Positions 53,732 to 62,928 of a DNA stretch of 64,000 bases are shown here, in pieces; within the stretch, counting starts at the first letter, position 1; each line of letters opens with the position of its first letter. The notes beneath the pieces are model-generated. The model was not told the origin of the DNA, did no database searches, and worked only from the letters and a program-made list of their open reading frames with translations. Source of the DNA: Chitinibacter bivalviorum. Lineage in GTDB: Bacteria; Pseudomonadota; Gammaproteobacteria; Burkholderiales; Chitinibacteraceae. Location of the stretch: assembly GCF_013403565.1 (NCBI RefSeq), contig NZ_CP058627.1:3224001-3288000 (forward strand). The letters run 5' to 3'. The position numbers and the translations under genes are program-made.

Positions 53732-54385
53732 TTACTTTTTCGCCTCGGCAATGGCGCGATCAATCATTGTTTCCAGCTGTTGGTAGCCAAAGCTGGTTAA
53801 TGGCTGGCCATTCACAAAAAAGCTTGGTGTTTTATTCACATACAGTGCTTTGGCATCGGCAATGTCTTGCGCAATGATGCTGGCCACACCTTGCGAATTC
53901 ATATCCTCTTTCAATTGCACCATATCCAGTCCTAATGACGCCCAATGCGGGAACACGCGCTCAACGTCGGCCACATGGTTTTGCGCCCATTCTTCTTGGG
54001 TGTCGAGCAAGATTTCTAGCGCGGGCCAATACAGACCTTGTTTACGCGCCGCCTCAAGTGCTGCAATCACCTTGTCCGAGCCTTGATGCAGTGGCGCATA
54101 GCGCAACACCAGACGGATTTGATCTGGGTTTTTGGCCATTAATGATTTTACAAAAGGATAAAACGCAGCGCAGCTCTCGCAAGCGGGGTCAAAAAATTCA
54201 ACCAGCACCACTGGCGCATCTTGTTTGCCGATTGCTGGGGAGTGCATGCGAACCAGCGCCTGCTGATTGCTTTGCACCTGTGCCACTGTTTCCTGCGTTT
54301 GCGTTTTCTTATACACCAGCGCGCCGACAATAAATAAACTCAATAGCGCGACGGCGCTGACCATAAATAGCGTTTTCTGTTTCAT
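53732..54385 (-). CDS. DsbA-family thiol-disulfide protein
   Basis: The 217-residue protein has an N-terminal membrane anchor (about 7-24) and a DsbA/thioredoxin fold facing the periplasm, with redox motif C69-E-S-C72 and a cis-Pro in NKTPSFFVNG. It likely oxidises or isomerises thiols of exported proteins. Its ATG overlaps the stop of the DsbB-like gene by four bases, so the two work as a pair. Confidence 0.88.
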   Translation of the reverse strand: MKQKTLFMVSAVALLSLFIVGALVYKKTQTQETVAQVQSNQQALVRMHSPAIGKQDAPVVLVEFFDPACESCAAFYPFVKSLMAKNPDQIRLVLRYAPLHQGSDKVIAALEAARKQGLYWPALEILLDTQEEWAQNHVADVERVFPHWASLGLDMVQLKEDMNSQGVASIIAQDIADAKALYVNKTPSFFVNGQPLTSFGYQQLETMIDRAIAEAKK

Positions 54386-54825
54386 TTTTTACCTTGAAGA
54401 TGAGAAGCAAAGAGCAAGATGCTGATACCGGCAAACGCCAGCACCGACATCAGCGGAATACTTAAAAAGCCAAACCATTCAATCACGTCTTCCGTACACG
54501 GCACATCCGCCGAGCAGGGCATGGCGCTCGCGGGAATAATCCCCAGTTGCAGCAGCCAATGCGCGCCGGCCACCAACAGCCCCAGCAAAGACATTGGCAG
54601 CGCATAGCGTACGACTTTGGGGTCGAGCGGAAATAGCGCCAGCGGCAAGAGTAAGACCAGCGGGAACATAAAAATCCGTTGATACCAGCACAGCACACAC
54701 GGTGGAACGCTCATCACTTCACTAAAAAACAGCGCACCCAGCGTCGAAATAGTCGCGATCAGCCAGGCGCCAAATAACAGCAGCCAGCGTTGTTGATCGG
54801 CTTGGGGAGTCGAATCGGTCAGCAA
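54382..54825 (-). CDS. DsbB-family disulfide bond formation protein
   Basis: The protein has four transmembrane helices and the periplasmic cysteine pairs of DsbB: PPCVLCWYQR and the MPCSADVPC loop. It passes electrons from its DsbA partner to quinones. I choose a TTG start at 54825 because a perfect AAGGAGG lies four bases upstream (minus strand), giving 147 residues; the frame is open 31 codons further but that part has no homology-like features. Confidence 0.88.
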   Translation of the reverse strand: MLTDSTPQADQQRWLLLFGAWLIATISTLGALFFSEVMSVPPCVLCWYQRIFMFPLVLLLPLALFPLDPKVVRYALPMSLLGLLVAGAHWLLQLGIIPASAMPCSADVPCTEDVIEWFGFLSIPLMSVLAFAGISILLFASHLQGKK

Positions 54826-54918
54826 AATACCTCCTTGATACAGGCTAAATACCGTGCAGCCTAATGAGCCGCTTTGACTTGATTGCAAGGTAGACTCGCA
54901 AAAAACGCGGCAGTTCAC

Positions 54919-55443
54919 CTACTGAAGGGGTAGATAGCCTTGGTAATTGTTTACGTTTTGTCGCGTGGGACAGTTGAAAGTGTGATTTTGAGCTTATGCC
55001 CGTGAAGATGACGGCATGTCTGCGGACATTTCAATTATGCTGCCGCCCTGCGCCGAATAATGAAGCAAAGAAAAGATTGAAAGATGCCTTTGAGACTTAC
55101 TACCGATCCTGTTTCGAATTACGTTTAGGCAACTAATTCAGTGGTTGCCACTCACCTGAACACTGCGATATGAGTTCAATACTCAGTATCTGTTGTAGGT
55201 TGTGAGCTACCAATAGATAAGTAAATATTGTTAGCTTCTAGACTCAAATTATCTTGAGTGATTTCGTTAAAAAAACGCCGCAGGCAATGAGCCCTGCGGC
55301 GTTTTTTATTTACCCTGTTTACTGGGTGCTCAAACCATCTGAAAGTGAAATGCGATAAGCGGCGATTGCCCTACAACTTTTTGTAGATAGACCCATAAGT
55401 TGAGAAACTTATGGGTTCTTTGCTTCAATAGCCATCGGTGAGA
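54919..55443. other. Gap with strong terminator and possible small RNA
   Basis: The 520-bp gap has no protein gene that I can support. It contains a very strong terminator at 55269-55307 with no gene before it on the plus strand, which hints at an unannotated transcript upstream (about 54960-55300). A second perfect hairpin CCCATAAGTT-GAGA-AACTTATGGG lies at 55392-55415. Confidence 0.4.
55269..55307 (+). terminator. Strong orphan terminator
   Basis: ACGCCGCAGG and CCTGCGGCGT form a long GC-rich stem with A-run before and T-run after. No plus-strand gene ends nearby. Confidence 0.88.
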
Positions 55444-55884
55444 CTATTTATTCCAGCCAGCCATGTAGCCACTAGAAAATGCTTTTTCAAATTGTGAATC
55501 ATACTTTCCTTCATGGCGCTCGTATGCTTGGCTCAAATGCGCTTTTCTGTCCTGAGCTCCAGCTTTATAACCATCTCGATAATAGTCACAATTAGCCTGA
55601 TCCATATTTGAAGGGCAACTAGCGCCAGACGATTTGCTAGAACCTGTTTTGTAGCTAAACACCGCATTGCAGCCTTTATCTACGACGATTCCATCGCTAT
55701 CTGTCCACCAAGATTTATCAAATGTGCATTTTCCTTCTAATACTTGCTGAATTTTGACTCCCTTTTTATCTGCGCCAGGGAGTGGGCATCGATTCATCCC
55801 ACCATCTGATCCGCAGGCTATTTCAGCAGAAAAAGCTAGGCTGCTTGAAATGAACATCGCAAGGGTTAATAGAACTGTTTTCAT
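55444..55884 (-). CDS. Secreted protein with DUF3011-like domain
   Basis: The 146-residue product has a signal peptide (about 19 residues, ending FSA). The next 60 residues with regularly placed Cys (IACGSDGG-MNRC, GKC, GCNAVF) resemble DUF3011. The C-terminal part is rich in Tyr/Gly/Lys with two DGYKAGAQ/SGYMAGWNK-like repeats. The function is unknown. The gene is AT-richer than its neighbours and stands alone. Confidence 0.6.
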   Translation of the reverse strand: MKTVLLTLAMFISSSLAFSAEIACGSDGGMNRCPLPGADKKGVKIQQVLEGKCTFDKSWWTDSDGIVVDKGCNAVFSYKTGSSKSSGASCPSNMDQANCDYYRDGYKAGAQDRKAHLSQAYERHEGKYDSQFEKAFSSGYMAGWNK

Positions 55885-56068
55885 TGTTCAACACCTCAAA
55901 TAGTTGGAGATATTTGGTGTAACTACCTATTTTGTATAGCACTGCAGGTCATTTTTGTTTAAGTATTTTTGGCCGCACCCTGAGTTGCAATAGGGTGAGT
56001 TTGCAGGGGATGGTCGGCGAGGCGGATTAGTTTGGCTTTCTGTTTCTGGCCGTTGAGCCGAACTTAGC

Positions 56069-56097
56069 TTGCTCCCATTGGGTATTGCGCGGATAAT
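56069..56097 (+). promoter_or_regulatory. Sigma-70 promoter of rnpB
   Basis: TTGCTC (56069-56074) and GATAAT (56092-56097) are 17 bp apart. The predicted start, 7-9 bases further, coincides with the 5' end of the RNase P RNA closing stem at 56106. Confidence 0.8.
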
Positions 56098-56105
56098 CGC
56101 GCCTC

Positions 56106-56534
56106 GCGAAGCGGGACAGACCATCGCTGCCATGATTTTAGGTCATGGGGGAGGAAAGTCCGGGCTCCATAGAGCAGGATGCTGGCTAACGGCCAGGCGG
56201 CGTGAGCCGACGGAAAGTGCAACAGAGAGCTGAACCGCCAGTTGCCCGAGTTGAACGATCGATTGAAGCGATTGGGATCGGGTGAAGGTAAGGGTGAAAA
56301 GGTGTCCTCGTCAGAGGAGCCCCGCAAGGGGTCGGTAAGAGCGCACCGCGGCGCTGGTAACAGTCGCTGGCAGGGTAAACCCCATTCGGAGCAAGACCAA
56401 GCAGTAGGCGTTGAGGTTGCTCGCTGAGTCTACGGGTAGGTTGCTTGAGCGTGTCAGTAATGGCGCGCCTAGAGGAATGATGGTCACGAGTGGCAACACT
56501 TGGACAGGACCCGGCTTATCGGCCCGCTTCGCCC
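56106..56534 (+). ncRNA. rnpB: RNase P RNA (bacterial type A)
   Basis: RNase P RNA cleaves the 5' leader of precursor tRNAs. The conserved core is plain: GAGGAAAGTCCGGGCTCC near the 5' end, GGGTAAACCCC with GGAGCAAGACCAA in the middle, and GACCCGGCTTATCGGCCC at the 3' end. The ends pair as the closing P1 helix (GCGAAGCGGG 56106-56115 with CCCGCTTCGC 56523-56532). Length (about 430 nt) and layout fit the type A form. A sigma-70 promoter sits directly upstream. Confidence 0.96.
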
Positions 56535-56682
56535 CTTATCTATCCATTCAGTGCTGGCCTACTGAATGCTGATCACCGCGTACCGCAGGGCGCTAGCGCT
56601 GTTCTTCAAAACGGTCTTTCAATACCCTGCTTGGGTATTGCCCTAAAGATCAATAAATAAAATATCTAGCAGACGATACCCG

Positions 56683-57576
56683 CTATTCTTGGTCGTGGCG
56701 GATCAGCTGCGCGGCGGCGGGTGATTCATCGTACCAATGCCAATTTTTAGCCGCGAGCAGGGCAACGCTGCGAATTTGCTCATACACCAATTCAGGCGTG
56801 AGATTGAGCAGCTTGGCGCATTGCTGAATGTCATCTTGCAAGAAGGGGGTATCCCAGCCTTTTTCGAGGTGGCGGGCAATCTTGACGGATAGATTGACGA
56901 TATGCACCCGCGGCTCTTCAGCGTAAGCGTCGTCGATCAGGTGCAGCAAAGTGCGCGGCAGATGCCATTTTTCGACTATCCCTTGCTGAATTTCATTGAG
57001 CGTACAGCCCAGAAATTTGCGCTGCACTTCAGAGCTGCGCATGCTGGGGTTGGAACGCAGCATTTCCTGAATCATCATCATTTGCCGAGGCGAGGCCAGC
57101 CAGACCAAAATCTCGGCGGTGTCGTGCAGCAAGGCAGCGGTGATCACTTCATTGGGCTCGATATCGCGGCGGTAATTACTGAGCCGCTCTGCCAGCAGCG
57201 AGGCTAAATAAGATCGCGCACAAGTGCGATGCGTGCCGATAATGGCGACTTTTTGAATGTCGGGCAGCGTTTCAATACTGGGAATCGCGCCAAATGAACG
57301 AAAAAAGCCATCGATACCAATCATCAGCAAGACACGTTCAATGGTGGTGACATCGGTTGTTTGCCGCGTCAGCCGGTGTGCTTCCTGATAGCGCAGGATA
57401 TTGAGCGTTAGCAGCGGGTCGTGACGGATTAAAGCGCCAATTTCCCGCAAGCCAATGTCGTCAATCCGATTGCGGTAATCGTTCATCTCCGTGCGAGTAT
57501 GCGCCAGAATAGGCGTGTCCTGCTCGATGAGGTAGCTGATCCATTGGCTTAAATGCGTGAATGGCGTGGTGATCAT
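56683..57576 (-). CDS. HDOD-domain protein
   Basis: The 297-residue cytosolic protein matches the HDOD family: LTLNILRYQEAHR and LLHDTAEILVWLA in the helical core. HDOD proteins resemble HD phosphohydrolases but lack several metal ligands and serve in signalling. The target is unknown. Its upstream side is a 275-bp AT-rich promoter gap shared with the SemiSWEET gene. Confidence 0.85.
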   Translation of the reverse strand: MITTPFTHLSQWISYLIEQDTPILAHTRTEMNDYRNRIDDIGLREIGALIRHDPLLTLNILRYQEAHRLTRQTTDVTTIERVLLMIGIDGFFRSFGAIPSIETLPDIQKVAIIGTHRTCARSYLASLLAERLSNYRRDIEPNEVITAALLHDTAEILVWLASPRQMMMIQEMLRSNPSMRSSEVQRKFLGCTLNEIQQGIVEKWHLPRTLLHLIDDAYAEEPRVHIVNLSVKIARHLEKGWDTPFLQDDIQQCAKLLNLTPELVYEQIRSVALLAAKNWHWYDESPAAAQLIRHDQE

Positions 57577-57851
57577 GGAGGCCCTAATTAGCTGCGAAAA
57601 GAGACGTATTAGCTGTGTTTTCAGCTTAGCTTAATTCATGGTGAATTGAAGCGCATTTTCATTTGCGGCAATCCAAATTGATGATTGATCGTTTAAACCG
57701 ATGTGTATTCAAAAATATCAATAAAACATGGTTTTATGCGCTTGTTATATTGTGACAAATTCACACCGCCACCCCCGAACTTAAAGCACGCTAGGCTGGT
57801 CATTCAAGATTACGGCTGCCGTTTTGCAGCCCAGCGAGATAAAGGAGCATG

Positions 57852-58169
57852 ATGAATCGCTTGATTTTGGAAGGGGCGACGATTTTGCAGGCCAGCGTAG
57901 GGGTTTTATCCTTGATCGCGTATGTGCCGCAATGGCGAACTTTGCATGCCAGCAAGTCCAGCCAGAATATCGCCTTGAGCTCATGGGCGATCTGGACCGT
58001 GTCATCTGTGATCGCCACCTTGTATGCGGTGGTGCAGGTTTTGGCGCATGGGCGTGGTTGGGCGCTGGTTTTTTCGGCGAGTACTAATTTGGTGTTTGTC
58101 TTGATCACCGTGGCGCTGATTGCGAAATATCGCCGACCTGCCGTGAGTGCGATTTCATTAGCGGCCTAG
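57852..58169 (+). CDS. SemiSWEET-family sugar transporter
   Basis: The protein of about 105 residues has three transmembrane segments and the PQ-loop motif YVPQWRTLHASKSSQNIALSSW is opened by YVPQ, typical of SemiSWEETs, which work as dimers to move sugars. ATG 57852 has AAAGGAG four bases upstream; ATG 57849 is too close to it. It is monocistronic and followed at once by a copy of the recurring 3' motif. Confidence 0.85.
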   Translation: MNRLILEGATILQASVGVLSLIAYVPQWRTLHASKSSQNIALSSWAIWTVSSVIATLYAVVQVLAHGRGWALVFSASTNLVFVLITVALIAKYRRPAVSAISLAA

Positions 58170-58205
58170 TGGGTATTGCTCTAAAGATATTTCAAATTAT
58201 GGATT

Positions 58206-58235
58206 GGCGGGTTATACCCTATGGTTAACCCGCCA
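58206..58235 (-). terminator. Hairpin between SemiSWEET and RDD genes
   Basis: TGGCGGGTTA and TAACCCGCCA form a stem around TACCCTATGGT. It lies beyond the RDD gene stop (minus strand) and could end either convergent transcript, though the T-run is weak. Confidence 0.5.
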
Positions 58236-58257
58236 GTTGCGCTGTGCTTGCGTAAGC

Positions 58258-58767
58258 TTATTCTTGCGCCGCAGCGGCTTGTTCAAATTTCACATCGCTG
58301 CCGCGTTTTTTCGGGCGAACCACTACCGTGCCGGCAATTTTGTCGTGCCAGCCTTGTTTGCGCGCATCAAAACCAACCCAGATTAGCCCCAAGCACATCG
58401 GGAAAATCGACACGTAATAGCCCAAATAGCGAATCACCAATTGAAACATCGTCGGCGCTAAACCGGTTTTGGCATCGACGATTTTGGCGTGAATGGCATC
58501 TTTGCCCGGTGTCGCTTGGCGTTTGTACCACAGCACGATTACCAAAGCGGCAGGTAGTAGCCAAGACAGCAGCGAGTCATCGCTGTACGACCATTGCCAT
58601 GAGGCATTGAGCGGATCGGCAAGGAAATGATCGTAATTAAAGTTGCTCGTGCCTAGCCCAAGAATCCCCACGATCAAGCCCGATACGATGCCCAATAACA
58701 AGGTATCGATCAGAGCCGCGCCGACGCGCGGCCAAAAGCCAACGTATTCGAGTTGTTCGGAATCCAT
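58258..58767 (-). CDS. RDD-family membrane protein
   Basis: The 169-residue protein has the RDD signature (YVGFWPRVGAALIDTLLL with the Arg and Asp) and about four hydrophobic segments. RDD proteins are small membrane proteins linked in some species to Na+/H+ exchange; the function here is unknown. It is a single gene. Confidence 0.85.
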   Translation of the reverse strand: MDSEQLEYVGFWPRVGAALIDTLLLGIVSGLIVGILGLGTSNFNYDHFLADPLNASWQWSYSDDSLLSWLLPAALVIVLWYKRQATPGKDAIHAKIVDAKTGLAPTMFQLVIRYLGYYVSIFPMCLGLIWVGFDARKQGWHDKIAGTVVVRPKKRGSDVKFEQAAAAQE

Positions 58768-58931
58768 GTTTTTCTCCCTTTTGATTTGATGCGGATTTAT
58801 ACACTGCGTGGCCTTGGCTGACTAGCCGATTAAGTCTCAAACGCGCGCTCGGCATGGGCTTATTTACCTTTACAGGCTGGGGCGGGGTTTCTACCATCGT
58901 TGGGATTCAAGCATCAAATGGTGAGGGGATC

Positions 58932-59768
58932 GTGAAAGTTTTAATTTGGATTGTGGCGGTATGCCTTTTAAGTGTTGCGCAAGCCGCACCAACCCCGCCT
59001 GCGATCCCTGCCAGCAGCGAGCAGCAGCGTATTCCCTTTTTAAATCACCCCAAAATCGCGCAACTATTTCAGGCTGAAAAAGTGCGCGGTACTTTTGTGC
59101 TGTATGACCTTAGCCAGCAACGCTGGGTTGGCTATGATCAGCAACGCGCCCAAACCCGCTATAGCCCGGCTTCGACGTTCAAAATCACCAATAGCTTGAT
59201 TGGCTTGGCCACTGGCGCGGTCAGCAGCGTGGACGACGTGTTTTTCCATTACCAAGGGCAGGAAGTGTATTTGCCAAGCTGGGCGCAGGATATGAGTTTG
59301 CGTGAAGCGATCAAGGTGTCCAATGTGTTGGCATATCAGGATTTGGCGCGCAAGATCGGCGCGCGGCAGATGCAAAGCCAGTTGACGAAGTTGCAATATG
59401 GCAATGCCCAGATCGGTACTGAAGTCGATCAATTTTGGCTCAATGGCGATCTAAAAATCAGTGCTCAGGAGCAAACCTTATTTCTGGCGCGTTTAGCGCA
59501 AGGGCAATTGTCGTACTCCGCGCAACAACAAGCTGCGGTGCGCGATATTGCACTGCTTGAGCAAGGGCAGGGCTGGAAAATGTATGGCAAAACCGGCTGG
59601 ACTGGTCGAGCACAGCCCAGTACGGGCTGGTTTGTCGGCTGGGTTGAGCAAGCGGGAAAAACCTATAGTTTTGCGCTCAATATGGATATGAGCGAAGGCG
59701 TGCCGCTGAGCAAACGGATCGATCTGGCCAAGCAAAGCCTGCGTAGCTTGGCTTTGCTTGGGCCTTGA
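58932..59768 (+). CDS. Class D (OXA-type) beta-lactamase
   Basis: The enzyme hydrolyses beta-lactams with an active-site serine in the periplasm. From GTG 58932 it has 278 residues: signal peptide (about 18 residues, ending AQA), S81-T-F-K84, the SNV of the second motif, YGN, K220-T-G, and the FWLNGDL strand. All class D motifs are intact, so activity is expected. GAGGGG precedes the GTG. The gene sits between housekeeping genes without mobile elements, which suggests an intrinsic chromosomal enzyme. Confidence 0.95.
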   Translation: MKVLIWIVAVCLLSVAQAAPTPPAIPASSEQQRIPFLNHPKIAQLFQAEKVRGTFVLYDLSQQRWVGYDQQRAQTRYSPASTFKITNSLIGLATGAVSSVDDVFFHYQGQEVYLPSWAQDMSLREAIKVSNVLAYQDLARKIGARQMQSQLTKLQYGNAQIGTEVDQFWLNGDLKISAQEQTLFLARLAQGQLSYSAQQQAAVRDIALLEQGQGWKMYGKTGWTGRAQPSTGWFVGWVEQAGKTYSFALNMDMSEGVPLSKRIDLAKQSLRSLALLGP

Positions 59769-59772
59769 TGGG

Positions 59773-61518
59773 CTAGTTTGGCGTTGGGTTAACGCCTAAT
59801 TTGTCGTAGGCGGCGAGCAATTGGCGATGGAGCTGGCTACCGCTAAAGTCCGCCCCCAGTTCATTGAGGCCAAAAAAGCGCACTTGTCCGGCCAGTAAGG
59901 CCTGCGCCAACTGCAGGGTTTCTGCACCATACAGTGCCGCCATGGGCGCTAGATAGTGATTGGCATTGTCGGCCCTGAGCAGGCTTTCAATGCAGCGATA
60001 CACGCGCGCGCGCGCCACGGGTAATTGGCCGAAATGGTAAATCCAATCGCAGCCTTCCAAAACGGCCTCAGTATCGCCAATGGCCAAACCCAGTAGGGTT
60101 TTGAGTTCACCCACGCGTAGTGTTTTCCACGCTGAATCTGGGTCGGCAGCCAAACCGATGATTTCCCAAATCGCTCTATCTTCGGTCAGCCCCATTGTGA
60201 GCAGGCGGCTAAGTAGTGCGCTGCATTCGGCAGGCGTGAGCTGATTGAGTCGAGAAATCGCGGGGCGCAGGGCGTTACCCAGGCTGTTGTTTTCCCATTC
60301 CAGATCATCGACCTGATACACCTCAGACATGCCTGGGACGATAATTCGGCAGGTATAGACGCCAACATCAGTAAAATCGGCGATGTAGATCTGATACCCC
60401 TCGTTATGGATGCAATCAACCAGCCATTGGTAATCCGCCGCAATGCTATTGCTAAAGTGCCAATCGACAAATTCAAAGTCGGGCTGATTGCTTAAAAAAG
60501 CCCAGCCGACCGTGCCGCTGGAATCGATAAAATGCTGCTCCAGATTGGGGTAGTCGGCGACTTCCGCCTGATTAAAGCTCGGCTCTGGGAAATTACCCAA
60601 GCCATCGAGGCCACGTCCTTGTAGTAGCTCGGTAAGGGCGCGTTCAAGCGCGATTTCAAAGCGCGGATGAGCGCCAAAGCTACTAAAGCAACCCTGATCT
60701 TCGGGGTGCAGTAGCGTCACATTCAATACCGGATACACGCCGCCCAAGGACGCATCTTTGACCAAAATGCCAAAACCCGCCGTGCGCAAACTCGCAATAC
60801 CCGCTGCGATCGCTGGGTAACGCTCAATCACATCCGCAGGGATGTCAGGCAGGCAAAGCCCTTCGGCAATGACGCGAAACTTGATGTGCCTCTCGATAAT
60901 TTCGGCCAGCGCCTGTGTGCGGGCTTCTTCACGCGTATTACCTGCGGCCATACCATTACTCACATACAGATTGCCGATGATATTGACCGGAAACCACGTG
61001 ATCTCTTCATCGCTGAGGCGGATAAACGGCAAAGTGCAAATGCCTCGTTGTAGATTGCCAGAATTAATATCGACCAAACTGGGGTAGGTCAGCGCATTAT
61101 CTGGGTCATAAAAGGCCAGCAGTTCGCCATTGAGAATGCCTCTGGGCAAACGACCATCGGCGGTGGGGGCAAACCAGCGCTCTTGTGGGAAATGAACAAA
61201 GGGCAAATTAGCGCGCGTCAGCCCCAGATGAAAATTAGACCAAAAATAATGCCAGCTTAAACGCTCGATAAATTCGCCTAGTGCGCTGGCACGCGCGGCC
61301 AGCTCGGAGGCTCCCTTGCCATTGGTATAGAGCAAGGGGCATTCTTGATCGTGCAAATGCACGGACCAAACATGATCAATCGGGTTGAGCCATGAGGCTT
61401 CGACGACCTTAAAACCCAGCTCGGCGAGCTGAGTCTGCATTTTTACGATCGAAAATTCGAGTGGGGCATCTTTGCCAATAATCAGGCTGGCGGGCATTTC
61501 GCTGCGCATAATGGGCAC
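59773..61518 (-). CDS. ycaO: YcaO-family protein
   Basis: The 581-residue protein matches the length and layout of E. coli YcaO, which binds ATP and supports RimO in methylthiolation of ribosomal protein S12. Visible motifs: GKGASELAARASALGEFIERL, ATP-binding EEARTQALAEIIERH, and the central ALERALTELLQGR. No peptide-modification genes are nearby, so it is the stand-alone type, not part of a RiPP cluster. It converges with the beta-lactamase gene with four bases between stops. Confidence 0.93.
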   Translation of the reverse strand: MPIMRSEMPASLIIGKDAPLEFSIVKMQTQLAELGFKVVEASWLNPIDHVWSVHLHDQECPLLYTNGKGASELAARASALGEFIERLSWHYFWSNFHLGLTRANLPFVHFPQERWFAPTADGRLPRGILNGELLAFYDPDNALTYPSLVDINSGNLQRGICTLPFIRLSDEEITWFPVNIIGNLYVSNGMAAGNTREEARTQALAEIIERHIKFRVIAEGLCLPDIPADVIERYPAIAAGIASLRTAGFGILVKDASLGGVYPVLNVTLLHPEDQGCFSSFGAHPRFEIALERALTELLQGRGLDGLGNFPEPSFNQAEVADYPNLEQHFIDSSGTVGWAFLSNQPDFEFVDWHFSNSIAADYQWLVDCIHNEGYQIYIADFTDVGVYTCRIIVPGMSEVYQVDDLEWENNSLGNALRPAISRLNQLTPAECSALLSRLLTMGLTEDRAIWEIIGLAADPDSAWKTLRVGELKTLLGLAIGDTEAVLEGCDWIYHFGQLPVARARVYRCIESLLRADNANHYLAPMAALYGAETLQLAQALLAGQVRFFGLNELGADFSGSQLHRQLLAAYDKLGVNPTPN

Positions 61519-61862
61519 GACCTAGTGGATTTTGCTGTGATGCAGCATCATCCTTGAATCACTTGTCGGTTGTATTTGCCTACGTCAATGTTTGCAAAAA
61601 CAGCGCAATGAAATGGCATGGGTTTGATTTGAAACAGAAAATATTTTGCTGCATTGCAATGTCTGTTGCTGCGGAATGCGCCAATCGATCGTGGCGGGCA
61701 TTGGCCATTTAGCTCAAGTACCTCGATTTCAAACTTCGATTGGCCTTGCCAACGGGCCTCGCCGCTCTGCTTTGCGGCATGAACTCACCATTAGTCCATT
61801 TCTCGCTCGCGGCCAGCAAGATGGCGACCTAAGCTGGGTCATGGAGCGTAAATGGAGCGGCT
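61519..61862. other. Gap between ycaO and binding-protein gene
   Basis: 344 bp of divergent intergenic DNA. A 106-codon frame (61646-61966) overlaps the start of the next gene and has no features of a real protein; I do not support it. No clear promoter or repeat was seen. Confidence 0.45.
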
Positions 61863-62594
61863 ATGCGCATCCTGATGCTGTTGATTGCTTGCCTGAGTGC
61901 AGCGTTGAGCGAGGCCGCGCCGGTGGAAATCACGCTATTTGCTTCGGACAATTATCGCCCGATTAGCTGGCGCGAAGAGCAGGGGCAGGCCAAAGGTTTG
62001 GCCGTTGAGGCGGTTGAATTTGTCCAAAAGGATACGGGCATCCAGCTCAAACTTGAACTGATGCCGTGGAATAGAGCGTACAAACTCGCCGAGCAAGGGC
62101 AGGGCGGTGTGATCGGCTTGTCCTACACACCAGAGCGCGCGGGAATATTTGATTACTCAAAGGCGATTTATGATAGTGGTACCAATTTGGTGCAGCTGAA
62201 AAAAAGCTCATTTGCGGTGAAGTCTCTCGCTGAGTTATCGGGCAAGAAAATTGGCGCTTTGATCGGCGTGAGTTACGGAATCGAGATTGATCAAGCGGCC
62301 AAAAATGGGGTCTTTGAAATGGTAAGAGACACCTCGCATACGGCAAGGCTGAAAAACCTATTAGCAGGACGGATTGATGCGGCGCTACTGGCCAATGCCG
62401 TAACTGATCTTCCGCCTCTGCTGGTGGCCGACCCAGAGCTAAAAGTGCACGCTGACGAGTTTGTCGTGCTGCCCAAGCCTTTAGCGGCCGATCCGATTCA
62501 TGTGGCCTTTCGCAAGGGCAGTGTCGATAGCTCCACACGAAGCAAACTCTACCAATCATTTGAAAAATGGGCGCGGCAACGCTCCGCTCATTAA
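61863..62594 (+). CDS. Family-3 periplasmic substrate-binding protein (orphan) 1
   Basis: The 243-residue protein has a signal peptide (about 18 residues, ending SEA) and the SBP_bac_3 fold: NYRPISWREEQGQAKGLAVEAV, the central MPWNRAYKLAEQG and the hinge region GKKIGALIGVSYG. It would bind an amino acid or similar small ligand. No permease or ATPase gene follows. GGAG lies upstream of the ATG. Confidence 0.8.
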   Translation: MRILMLLIACLSAALSEAAPVEITLFASDNYRPISWREEQGQAKGLAVEAVEFVQKDTGIQLKLELMPWNRAYKLAEQGQGGVIGLSYTPERAGIFDYSKAIYDSGTNLVQLKKSSFAVKSLAELSGKKIGALIGVSYGIEIDQAAKNGVFEMVRDTSHTARLKNLLAGRIDAALLANAVTDLPPLLVADPELKVHADEFVVLPKPLAADPIHVAFRKGSVDSSTRSKLYQSFEKWARQRSAH

Positions 62595-62708
62595 TGAACT
62601 TGGCCGCTCTGTGCGTGCGGTGCTAAATCGGCCGCTCGCAAAAGATCGAAATGCGCGATAATCCCGCCATTGGCAAGTGTGCTTGCTGCCCTTTTTGTGG
62701 AGTTGCGT

Positions 62709-62924
62709 ATGAGTGAGCCAATCAGCGAGCAAAGATTAACCGAGTTGGAAATTCGTCTGGCCTTGCAGGATGATTTATTGGACGAACTCAATCAAATCAT
62801 CTCGCGTCAGCAATTACAAATTGATCAGCTGGGTGCGGCATTGCACGCATTGCAGCAAAATCAGGCTACGCCCGATCAGCAGACCCCGCGCAGTTTGTTT
62901 GATGAGATTCCGCCGCATTACTAA
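62709..62924 (+). CDS. slyX: SlyX family protein
   Basis: The 71-residue protein is nearly all coiled coil (LTELEIRLALQDDLLDELNQIISRQ) and ends with SLFDEIPPHY, the SlyX pattern. Its role is unknown. ATG 62709 gives the usual length; the frame is open 13 codons further upstream. Confidence 0.93.
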   Translation: MSEPISEQRLTELEIRLALQDDLLDELNQIISRQQLQIDQLGAALHALQQNQATPDQQTPRSLFDEIPPHY

Positions 62925-62928
62925 TCCG

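Noticed and set aside
59773..61518. YcaO gene as part of a RiPP (azoline peptide) cluster
   Set aside because: No precursor peptide, dehydrogenase or cyclase-partner gene is adjacent; length and motifs match the stand-alone E. coli type.
61646..61966. 106-codon frame before the binding-protein gene
   Set aside because: It overlaps the start of a clear gene in another frame and has no recognisable features.
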